Below, one piece after another: positions 1 to 5,088 of a stretch of 5,088 nucleotides of DNA. Numbering within the stretch: the stretch's first letter is position 1; every line of letters starts with the position of its first letter. Under the pieces are notes generated by a model. That model was not told where the DNA came from. It searched no databases and saw nothing but the letters and a program-made list of their open reading frames with translations. Both the position numbers and the translations under genes were made by a program. This DNA comes from Anaerolineae bacterium (GTDB taxonomy: Bacteria > Chloroflexota > Anaerolineae > 4572-78 > J111), in contig JAGRCC010000374.1 of NCBI GenBank assembly GCA_020433785.1, positions 1 through 5,088 on the forward strand, in the 5' to 3' direction.

Positions 1-85
1 TTAGCGTCCTTCGCTCTTTCAACGCGATGGCTTTAGCCTCGCGTTTGTTGGCCCGGCGTGCCCCGTTTATTCTCTTAATCTTCAT
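1..85 (-). CDS. Possible N-terminus of a divergent basic small protein, runs off left edge
   Basis: On the minus strand a frame is open from about 199 down to the window edge. An ATG (plus-strand CAT, 83-85) begins a 28-codon stretch starting MKIKRINGARRANKRE. About 11 of the 28 residues are Lys or Arg, and several Ala follow. I do not recognise a family. No Shine-Dalgarno-like sequence precedes the ATG, and the overlapping plus-strand frame is also open here, so the open frame alone is weak evidence. If real, it would be transcribed away from the propeller gene, with about 117 bases between the two starts. It could equally be chance. Confidence 0.18.
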   Translation of the reverse strand, partial: MKIKRINGARRANKREAKAIALKERRTL

Positions 86-151
86 CACGTTGACGCCAAC
101 GCGGATGACAAAGCCAGCCTTAATGCGCCAAAAGAAAAATTTAGAATCGTG

Positions 152-160
152 TGCTATAAT
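152..160 (+). promoter_or_regulatory. Extended -10 promoter (TGC-TATAAT)
   Basis: A perfect TATAAT lies at 155-160, directly preceded by TGC at 152-154, which matches the extended -10 pattern TGnTATAAT. No good TTGACA-like -35 box is seen about 17 bases upstream, where the sequence is A-rich (131-139). Extended -10 promoters often tolerate a poor -35. Transcription would start near 166-168, leaving an untranslated leader of about 35 bases before the ATG at 203. The box overlaps the upstream GTG at 149, which argues against that codon being the true start. Confidence 0.5.
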
Positions 161-191
161 GTTAAATGGCGAGGTGGTACTAGCATAAGGG

Positions 192-197
192 AAAGGA
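192..197 (+). promoter_or_regulatory. Ribosome binding site deciding the ATG at 203
   Basis: AAAGGA ends five bases before the ATG at 203-205. The protein read from that ATG begins at once with a typical signal peptide. The alternative GTG at 149 has no comparable site and would put 18 hydrophilic residues before the signal peptide. The start is therefore set at 203. Confidence 0.65.
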
Positions 198-202
198 CGC
201 TA

Positions 203-2056
203 ATGAAACTGGCGACAAAAGTCTGCCTGGCCGGTATGGTGATTATGGCCTGGCTGGCGGGCAATGGGGCGGGACCGTTGTATGCTCAAGGCGGAGAGCA
301 CCTGAAATTTGAGAACCTAACCCGTAAAGACGGCGTATCCGGTTCAGAAATCAGAAATGTTATTCAAGACGAGCAGGGCCGGATTTGGTTTGGCACCCGC
401 TTCAACGGGGTCGATGTCTACGATGGCTACGACATCGAGGTTTACACTCACGACCCCAACAACCCTCACAGTTTGGCCGGAGACCCGGCCTTTTCGGTTT
501 ATAAAGATCGCCAGGGGACCATCTGGGTATCAACCCTGGGCGCGGGCTTGAGCAAATTCAATCCGGAGACCGAAACATTCACCACGTACCGGCACGACCC
601 GGCTGATCCGACCAGCATCTGGGACGACTCCGTCCAATTCACCTTTGAAGATAAGGACGGCAACTTCTGGGTGGCGGCGGCCAACGGGCTGGACAAAATG
701 GATCGCGAAACCGGCATCTTTACCCACTTTTCATTCGACCCCACCGAACCGGTTGCTCCCAGCAATCAAAATATCAAGGTTTTCTATCAAGACCGGGCCG
801 GCCATCTGTGGCTGGGGCTTCGGCGGGGCGGATTGCGCCGCATTGACCCGGCCACCGGGCAGGTCCTCGCAGCGTACACCCATGACCCCACTAATCCCGA
901 CAGCATCAGCGACGATAATGTGTTTGCTATCTTAGAAGACCATACCGGCACGTTTTGGGTCGGTTCCTGGCAGGGCCTCAATATCTTAGATCGGGCCACC
1001 GGCCAATTCAGCCACATTCAGGCCGAGCCGGATAATCCCCGTGGGCTGAGCGACCGGCGCATCTTTTCCATGCTGGAAGATAGTCAAAATAATCTGTGGG
1101 TCGGCACAGGAGTCGGGCTGAACCGGTATCATCGCGCGACCGATGACTTCAGCCGGTATTTTCACGATCCCAACAACCCCCACAGCCTGGTCCATAACGA
1201 AGTCCTTCATCTTTACGAAGACCCCAGTGGTATTTTGTGGATCAGCACGCTGGCCGGCCTGAGCCAACTTGACCTGACGCCGCCCAAGTTTACCACTTAC
1301 CGGGCCACCTCCGCGCCGGGCAGCCTCAGCAGCAATGATGTCGAGGCCATCTTGGAGGACAGCGGCGGAACGCTGTGGTTTGCCGCCGAAGAAACGCTCA
1401 ACAAATGGAACCCTCAAACCAACACGTTCACCCAATACCACCCCGAACTCAACGTCTCGGGACCGTTGGGGTATATCGATGCTATGTTTGAAGACTCGCA
1501 GGGCACAATTTGGCTGGGAACGCAAAACGGATTGTATACGTTTAAGCCGAAGACCGGCATCTTTCGCCGTTACACCGAACAGGAGGAGTCGCCACTGGGC
1601 GAAGAGATCCGCCAGATAGAGCAGGACCGGGCCGGCTATCTATGGCTCAATGTGCAGGGCGCCGGGCTAAAAAAGGTTGACCCAGCCAACGATATCCGGC
1701 ATATTGATCAAAGCTCAACCGGCAACTTATGGGTTTCCACCATCTCGGGCTTGAATAATTTTGATCCGGACACCGGCGACTTTACCACCTATACCACCGA
1801 AGACGGTCTGCCCAGCAATTTGGTCGAATGGACGGCGGAAGATGACCGGGGCACGGTCTGGATTGGCACTGCCAATGGTTTGGTGAAATTTAACCCGCAA
1901 ACCCGGGTCTTCAAAGATTATGACGTGGCCGATGGCTTGACGGGCATCGAGCTATCCAGCGATATGCTTAAAAGCAGTTGGGGGAGAATATTTTTTGTCA
2001 GCATTAACGAAGGCGTCAACCGTCACCGATTTACCGCACAAAGTCACCGGCTTTGA
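203..2056 (+). CDS. Exported two-component-regulator propeller protein; sensor half of a broken hybrid sensor kinase
   Basis: The 617-residue product starts with a signal peptide (Lys-rich start, hydrophobic core about residues 8-22, likely cleavage after LYA near residue 30). It then runs as tandem Reg_prop-type repeats of the form DxxGxxWxGTxxGLxxxDPxTGxFxxYxHDPxNP. Twelve repeats carry the marker Trp, at residues 62, 108, 156, 203, 252, 299, 346, 392, 437, 481, 510 and 553. A thirteenth ends in GRIFF near 597. Spacing is 43-49 residues except between 481 and 510 (29), where one repeat has lost about 17 residues. In this family the propeller is the periplasmic or extracellular ligand-sensing part. 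It is normally followed by a Y_Y_Y domain, a membrane helix and a histidine kinase, often with a receiver. None of these is present. From about residue 597 the frame appears to leave the native sequence, and the last 20 or so residues are probably out-of-frame. The product may be exported and folded but cannot signal alone. An extended -10 promoter and a ribosome site precede it. The family call is strong; loss of function is inferred. Confidence 0.88.
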   Translation: MKLATKVCLAGMVIMAWLAGNGAGPLYAQGGEHLKFENLTRKDGVSGSEIRNVIQDEQGRIWFGTRFNGVDVYDGYDIEVYTHDPNNPHSLAGDPAFSVYKDRQGTIWVSTLGAGLSKFNPETETFTTYRHDPADPTSIWDDSVQFTFEDKDGNFWVAAANGLDKMDRETGIFTHFSFDPTEPVAPSNQNIKVFYQDRAGHLWLGLRRGGLRRIDPATGQVLAAYTHDPTNPDSISDDNVFAILEDHTGTFWVGSWQGLNILDRATGQFSHIQAEPDNPRGLSDRRIFSMLEDSQNNLWVGTGVGLNRYHRATDDFSRYFHDPNNPHSLVHNEVLHLYEDPSGILWISTLAGLSQLDLTPPKFTTYRATSAPGSLSSNDVEAILEDSGGTLWFAAEETLNKWNPQTNTFTQYHPELNVSGPLGYIDAMFEDSQGTIWLGTQNGLYTFKPKTGIFRRYTEQEESPLGEEIRQIEQDRAGYLWLNVQGAGLKKVDPANDIRHIDQSSTGNLWVSTISGLNNFDPDTGDFTTYTTEDGLPSNLVEWTAEDDRGTVWIGTANGLVKFNPQTRVFKDYDVADGLTGIELSSDMLKSSWGRIFFVSINEGVNRHRFTAQSHRL

Positions 2057-2372
2057 GGTCGGCGGCGTCGATTACTTGACCAAACCCATTGAACTGCCTG
2101 AATTATTAGGGCGGGTCAAAGCCCATATTACCATCCGCCGCCAGCAAAAGTTAATCGAGGCCCATAATAAAGAACTGCAAGAAGCTTTGGCTAAAGTCAA
2201 GCTGCTGTCCGGCCTCCTGCCCATCTGTATGAACTGCAAGCAAATTTGCGACGACGAGGGGTATTGGCAGCAAGTTGAAGTTTATATTCGAGACCACTCC
2301 GAGGTAGACTTCAGTCACGGGATCTGTCCCGACTGAAAGCTGGTACTTTATCCTGAATTTTTCCCGGAGTAA
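1995..2372 (+). pseudogene. Remnant of a response regulator: half receiver, coiled coil and cysteine-pair tail with premature TGA
   Basis: In the frame +1 to the propeller gene, the sequence reads FLSALT (from 1992), then HKVTGFEVGGVDYLTKP. These match strand beta-4 with its Ser/Thr, and beta-5 with its conserved Lys (codon 2082-2084), of a CheY-like receiver. Beta-1 to beta-3, with the acidic pair and the phospho-acceptor Asp, are absent. A likely coiled coil follows (RRQQKLIEAHNKELQEALAK, about 2130-2205). Next comes a tail seen in many response regulators: LSGLLPIC-x-x-C, then DDEGYW, then an EVDFSHGICPD block. A TGA (2334-2336) stands where the family has the second Cys of that last pair. 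Reading on in frame gives KLVLYPEFFPE and TAA at 2370-2372, the usual ending. The readable ORF is 1995-2336 (TTG start, 113 codons). GGGGGAG at 1980-1986 lies eight bases before that TTG, so translation of the remnant is possible. It overlaps the propeller ORF by 62 bases. The most likely cause is a deletion joining a sensor gene to a regulator gene. Sequencing error or programmed frameshifting at the T6 run (1991-1996) are alternatives. Confidence 0.75.
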
Positions 2373-2387
2373 ATCAAGGTGTGACTC

Positions 2388-2497
2388 GATGTCATTAAGA
2401 TAAGCCTCCCCAGCCCCCCAAAGGGGGGAGAAAGACATCAAATTCCCCCCTCTGGGGGGTTAGGGGGGCTAGCGTCCACCACCAACTTAATGACATC
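2388..2497. repeat. 110-bp MITE/REP-like element with 12-bp perfect terminal inverted repeats
   Basis: The left end GATGTCATTAAG (2388-2399) is the exact reverse complement of the right end CTTAATGACATC (2486-2497). The interior is a nested set of oligo-C/oligo-G palindromes and has no convincing reading frame. The right arm is about 12 bases longer than the left, so the element is not a simple hairpin. A third copy of GACATCA (2434-2440) near the middle repeats 2492-2498 and could pair with the left end instead. No target-site duplication is evident in the immediate flanks. The layout fits a non-autonomous miniature element or an intergenic REP-type repeat. As RNA it would fold strongly and may end or slow transcription from upstream, but there is no T-run typical of an intrinsic terminator. 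Confidence 0.6.
2403..2470. repeat. Nested C-run/G-run hairpins inside the element
   Basis: Two short hairpins face each other: C6-AAA-G6 at 2414-2428 and C6-TCT-G6 at 2445-2459. The 27 bases at 2403-2429 match the reverse complement of 2444-2470 at 23 of 27 positions. The region can therefore fold as two small stem-loops or as one large stem, a cruciform-like choice. A third G6 run (2463-2468) adds further pairing options and possible G-quadruplex potential on the plus strand (three G6 runs, 2423-2468). Confidence 0.65.
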
Positions 2498-2513
2498 AGT
2501 TGCTACCCAACAC

Positions 2514-2528
2514 AGACCTGTCAGGTCT
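2514..2528. promoter_or_regulatory. Perfect palindrome upstream of the second gene, possible operator
   Basis: AGACCTG-T-CAGGTCT is a perfect inverted repeat with 7-base arms and one central base, lying 45 bases before the TTG start at 2574. Its right half would overlap a weak -35 (CTGTCA, 2518-2523), which pairs with a weak -10 (TAAACT, 2543-2548) at a rather long 19-base spacing. That position would suit an operator, but the promoter match is poor. The palindrome could equally be a small dispersed repeat or a hairpin in the leader RNA. Confidence 0.3.
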
Positions 2529-2563
2529 TAACGCCACAACGCTAAACTATTGATAACAACAAC

Positions 2564-2567
2564 GAGG
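2564..2567 (+). promoter_or_regulatory. Ribosome binding site deciding the TTG start at 2574
   Basis: GAGG (within AACGAGG) lies six bases before TTG at 2574-2576. No ATG or GTG stands in this frame near the beginning of the signal peptide, and the protein read from the TTG begins with a classic hydrophobic export signal. The TTG is therefore taken as the start codon. Confidence 0.65.
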
Positions 2568-2573
2568 TTTAAT

Positions 2574-5088
2574 TTGCGACCCTTTCTGTTAACCCTAACC
2601 CTTATCATTTTCCTCCAACTCGCGCTGCCGGTAAAACATACCGCCGGCCTCGTCCCGCAGGCCGGCCTCACCACCGCCACGCCCACCCCGACAGCTAATC
2701 CATTCCCCCCGGTGGCCGAATTCCGAGCCGTACCGCGCGCAGCCGAACCCAACCAGCCGGTCACGGTGGAGATTAAGGGCCTGCCGGCCGCCGTCGTCGC
2801 CGGTGAGGCGGAGGCGTGCCTCGCCCTCGTCGATGCGCAGGAAAGCGAAATCCAGAATTGGCCGGTCGAACCGGTGGCCGACCAGACCCTGGAACTGACC
2901 ATTGGCTCCAATATGGGGCCGGGCCGGTACCGGCTCGATCTGCGCATCTGCGCCCTGCCTCAGGGCAGCGTCATCGACGCCGCGCCCCAACTCGATCCCC
3001 TGGCCACGCTGGCCTTCACCATCAAACCCCGCAGCGGCCGGTTCGACCTGATCGATGCGGTTCGCTCGCCCGATGGCCAATGGACGGCCCTGGTCAACCA
3101 CACCACCGGCAGCCTCATTGTCAGCGATTGGCGCAACCATCAGCGGGAACTGTTCCCGGCAGACAGCGCCATCGGCTCGGCGGTGTGGTCGCCGGACAGC
3201 CGCCGCTTGCTGGCCGTGCGAACCAACTGGCTGCGTGTCGATCAGCAGCAGGGCGTCGTCGCGGCCGGACCGGCGGAGGTCTGGCGGGTGGATCTCGAGG
3301 TCCAGCCGCGAACCGTCTCCACCCCGACGCTGCTTTACACCCCGCCGGAAAGCGACTACGGCCACAACGTCGCGCCGCCGCCCCAGCAGGTCGTCTTCGG
3401 CGCTTGGTCGCCCGACAGCCGTCACGTGCTGTTTGGCATCAGCCTGCTATCGGCCTCGCTGCTGGCCGACGGCCTCCCGCCCCTGGTGCTGGACACCGAC
3501 ACCGGCGACATCCAGCCCATCGCCCGCGAAGTGCTGCCGGCCGGCATGTCGCCCTTGGAGCTGAGGCGCGATAACACCGCCCTGGTCCATCCCCGCTACC
3601 ACAGTTGGTCGCCCGACGGCACGAAGCTGGCGATGACGGCCGGCGGCTATCGTTCGGCCCAGATCAATAAGTGGCTCAACATTTTCGATGTAACCACCGG
3701 CCAGGTGACCACCGTCATCAGCCAATCGGTCCAAATTCCGGGCATCGTGGCCTGGTCGCCCGCCGGCGACAGCATCGCCTATGCCGCCGTCGAGGCCGCG
3801 CTCACCGGCGACGACTGGGCCGATAACTCGACCTTCGACAATCAGGCCATTGCCGCCCGGCGCATTTATCTCCTCGACCCCGCCACCGGCGCGTATCATC
3901 GCCTGAACAGCGTCGAACGCTACCAGGACGCGCCGGTCTGGAGCGGCGACGGCCAGCAGCTTTATTACGTGCAGCGCAACGGCGACAACCTCGATTTAAT
4001 GGTGGCCGACCCCGCCAGCGGCGCGGCCACCCCGGTTCCGGGCGTCAGCCAGCCGGTTGATCGGCCAGACCCGCGGCGGCCCAATGCCGGTTTCTACGGC
4101 CAGTTTGATCGCGAAGAGCTATTGGCCGCCATCCCTGAAGCGCCGGTGGGGGCGACCGTCACCGGGCGGGTGGTGAACGGGGCCGGGGCGCGAACCCCCG
4201 TGGCCGACCTACCGCTGTGGATCGGCGACGCCCCGGACGACGCCATCAGCGGGCGAACCAACGCCGATGGCTCATTCACCCTAACCGGACTCCAACCCGG
4301 TCTCATTCGCGTTCGCGACAGTCACCTTGAATTTGAAGTCCCCGTCCAAACCATCACCGACACCATCGATCTGGGCCTGCTGCCCTATCCCCTCATTCAC
4401 CCACCCGCTTTTTATTACTGGCAGGCCGCCCCCCCGCCGCAACCGCCCTCGCTAGACCATTACAGTGAGGCAACGCCCTTTGACGTCTGTTACACGGCGG
4501 CCGATTGGCAGCGCCCGTCGCTGGCCCAACAGCGGCAGTCGGTCTGGGCACAGCCGCCCTTTAGCCACTATGCGCCGGACTGGCTCACCTGGTGGTTCGA
4601 GCAGCCCGCCGTGCTGTACACCAGCGAGGCTATCGTTGAGCAAAGCTACCCCACCGGCCCCAACCTCGATGCCCTCACCGCCGACTGGCGCTACCTGCTG
4701 GGCCTATGGACCGATGACACCCTGCCCTTCGCTGTGGACGCGACCGGCTTAAACCGCCCCCAAACGGCCTGCGCCTACGATGATCAGGCCTTGGCCGACC
4801 TGCTGCAAGGCCGGTTAATCGAGGTGTGGCTGCTGGGTTATCGCGCGGTCAAGGTCGTAGTGCTCGACCCAGACGAAGCCGGTTACGATCCCGCCGATCT
4901 ATGCGATCCCCAGGACGCGACCTGCACGGAACGGCCCGGTTATCATTTTGTAGTGCAAGTTGAGCCGGAGCCGGGCTATCAAATTGTCCGGTTCAAAGGG
5001 GCAGAAGATGTCACGGCCGTTCACCTGGTCGATGCCGACGGCCGGCCCGTGCTGGAACTGCCGCAGCGCCAGCCGGATCGGTGGCCGG
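2574..5088 (+). CDS. Secreted WD40/TolB-like beta-propeller protein with carboxypeptidase-regulatory-like domain, partial at right edge
   Basis: The frame is open from a TTG start to the window end (838 complete codons, no stop reached). Residues 1-25 form an uncleaved-looking or SPase I-type signal peptide with no lipobox Cys. A Thr/Pro linker (about 33-46, TTATPTPTANP) follows. Residues about 50-155 are a probable beta-sandwich with two cysteines, C82 and C126. A propeller then follows, marked by SPDG-type motifs: SPDG at 165, WSPDS at 205 and 278, WSPDG at 345, WSPAG at 394 and WSGDG at 456. These are the loops of TolB/WD40-like blades, six being visible. Residues about 525-593 (VTGRVVN, then TNADGSFTLTGLQPGLIRV) match the carboxypeptidase regulatory-like fold. 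From about 594 onward I recognise nothing. That part is Trp/Tyr/Pro-rich, with C639, C733, C777, C784 and an acidic stretch at 765-784 (DPDEAGYDPADLCDPQDATC) that could bind calcium. No catalytic motif is seen. The likely role is extracellular binding or adhesion. Codons are strongly G/C-ending, unlike the propeller gene to the left. Confidence 0.88.
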   Translation, partial: MRPFLLTLTLIIFLQLALPVKHTAGLVPQAGLTTATPTPTANPFPPVAEFRAVPRAAEPNQPVTVEIKGLPAAVVAGEAEACLALVDAQESEIQNWPVEPVADQTLELTIGSNMGPGRYRLDLRICALPQGSVIDAAPQLDPLATLAFTIKPRSGRFDLIDAVRSPDGQWTALVNHTTGSLIVSDWRNHQRELFPADSAIGSAVWSPDSRRLLAVRTNWLRVDQQQGVVAAGPAEVWRVDLEVQPRTVSTPTLLYTPPESDYGHNVAPPPQQVVFGAWSPDSRHVLFGISLLSASLLADGLPPLVLDTDTGDIQPIAREVLPAGMSPLELRRDNTALVHPRYHSWSPDGTKLAMTAGGYRSAQINKWLNIFDVTTGQVTTVISQSVQIPGIVAWSPAGDSIAYAAVEAALTGDDWADNSTFDNQAIAARRIYLLDPATGAYHRLNSVERYQDAPVWSGDGQQLYYVQRNGDNLDLMVADPASGAATPVPGVSQPVDRPDPRRPNAGFYGQFDREELLAAIPEAPVGATVTGRVVNGAGARTPVADLPLWIGDAPDDAISGRTNADGSFTLTGLQPGLIRVRDSHLEFEVPVQTITDTIDLGLLPYPLIHPPAFYYWQAAPPPQPPSLDHYSEATPFDVCYTAADWQRPSLAQQRQSVWAQPPFSHYAPDWLTWWFEQPAVLYTSEAIVEQSYPTGPNLDALTADWRYLLGLWTDDTLPFAVDATGLNRPQTACAYDDQALADLLQGRLIEVWLLGYRAVKVVVLDPDEAGYDPADLCDPQDATCTERPGYHFVVQVEPEPGYQIVRFKGAEDVTAVHLVDADGRPVLELPQRQPDRWP

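Noticed and set aside
149..202. N-terminal extension of the propeller gene from a GTG at 149
   Set aside because: It overlaps the TATAAT box, lacks a ribosome site, and would place 18 hydrophilic residues before a textbook signal peptide that begins at 203.
986..1525. Minus-strand open frame of 179 codons inside the sensor propeller gene
   Set aside because: It lies opposite clearly conserved Reg_prop repeats, and its translation shows no family features.
2414..2459. Intrinsic terminator
   Set aside because: The C6/G6 hairpins are strong, but neither is followed by a T-run on the strand concerned, so a classic rho-independent terminator is not supported.
2388..2497. CRISPR array or attachment site
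   Set aside because: There are no regularly spaced direct repeats and no integrase or cas gene nearby. The repeats are inverted and bound a single short element.
2595..3425. Long minus-strand open frame opposite the second gene
   Set aside because: It is an antisense shadow of GC-rich coding sequence. The plus-strand frame from 2574 has the signal peptide, the SPDG repeats and no stop to the window end.
2816..3574. Overlapping plus-strand frames (2816-3574 and 3055-3564)
   Set aside because: Their translations are Arg/Pro/Ala-rich with no domain pattern, typical of off-frame reading of a GC-rich gene. The real frame covers the same bases.
3447..3899. Minus-strand open frame of 150 codons
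   Set aside because: It is an antisense shadow of the propeller repeats at WSPDG and WSPAG, with no recognisable motif of its own and no ribosome site considered convincing.

Overview
The window holds two long plus-strand coding regions for exported beta-propeller proteins. Between them lie the wreck of a response-regulator gene and a short, palindrome-rich repeat. No RNA gene, CRISPR array, transposase or phage gene was found. The style of the genes suggests a Chloroflexota (Anaerolineae-like) bacterium. The clues are a 'two-component regulator propeller' sensor, a response-regulator tail with paired cysteines, a Thr-Pro linker after a signal peptide, and WSPDG-type propeller repeats followed by a carboxypeptidase-regulatory-like domain. 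This placement is inferred from style, not from a marker gene.

Bases 1-202 carry an extended -10 promoter (TGC-TATAAT, 152-160) and a Shine-Dalgarno site (192-197) serving the first gene. Bases 203-2056 encode a signal peptide and a chain of 13 propeller repeats. The chain stops where a full-length family member would continue into a Y_Y_Y domain, a membrane helix and a histidine kinase. At about 1985-1995 the homology jumps into the +1 frame and into the second half of a receiver domain (strand beta-4 onward). A coiled coil and a cysteine-pair tail follow, up to a TGA at 2334-2336. That TGA sits where the family has its last cysteine, and the usual C-terminal residues remain readable to TAA at 2370-2372. 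The simplest reading is a decayed sensor/regulator locus: a deletion fused the two ends out of frame, and a nonsense change followed. One propeller repeat is also about 17 residues short. Whatever is still made is probably an exported propeller with no signalling output.

Bases 2388-2497 form a 110-bp element with perfect 12-bp terminal inverted repeats enclosing two oligo-C/oligo-G hairpins (MITE- or REP-like). A perfect 7-bp-arm palindrome (2514-2528) and a clear GAGG ribosome site (2564-2567) follow. From a TTG at 2574 a visibly more GC-rich gene runs off the right edge (at least 838 codons). It encodes a signal peptide, a Thr-Pro linker, a likely beta-sandwich, a six-motif WD40/TolB-like propeller, a carboxypeptidase-regulatory-like domain and a C-terminal region I do not recognise.

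The two genes are not evidently one operon. The repeat and palindrome separate them, their codon use differs, and each has its own ribosome site. I see no convincing new system. The points most worth checking are the broken sensor/regulator junction, the TGA at a conserved cysteine, and the nested-palindrome element.
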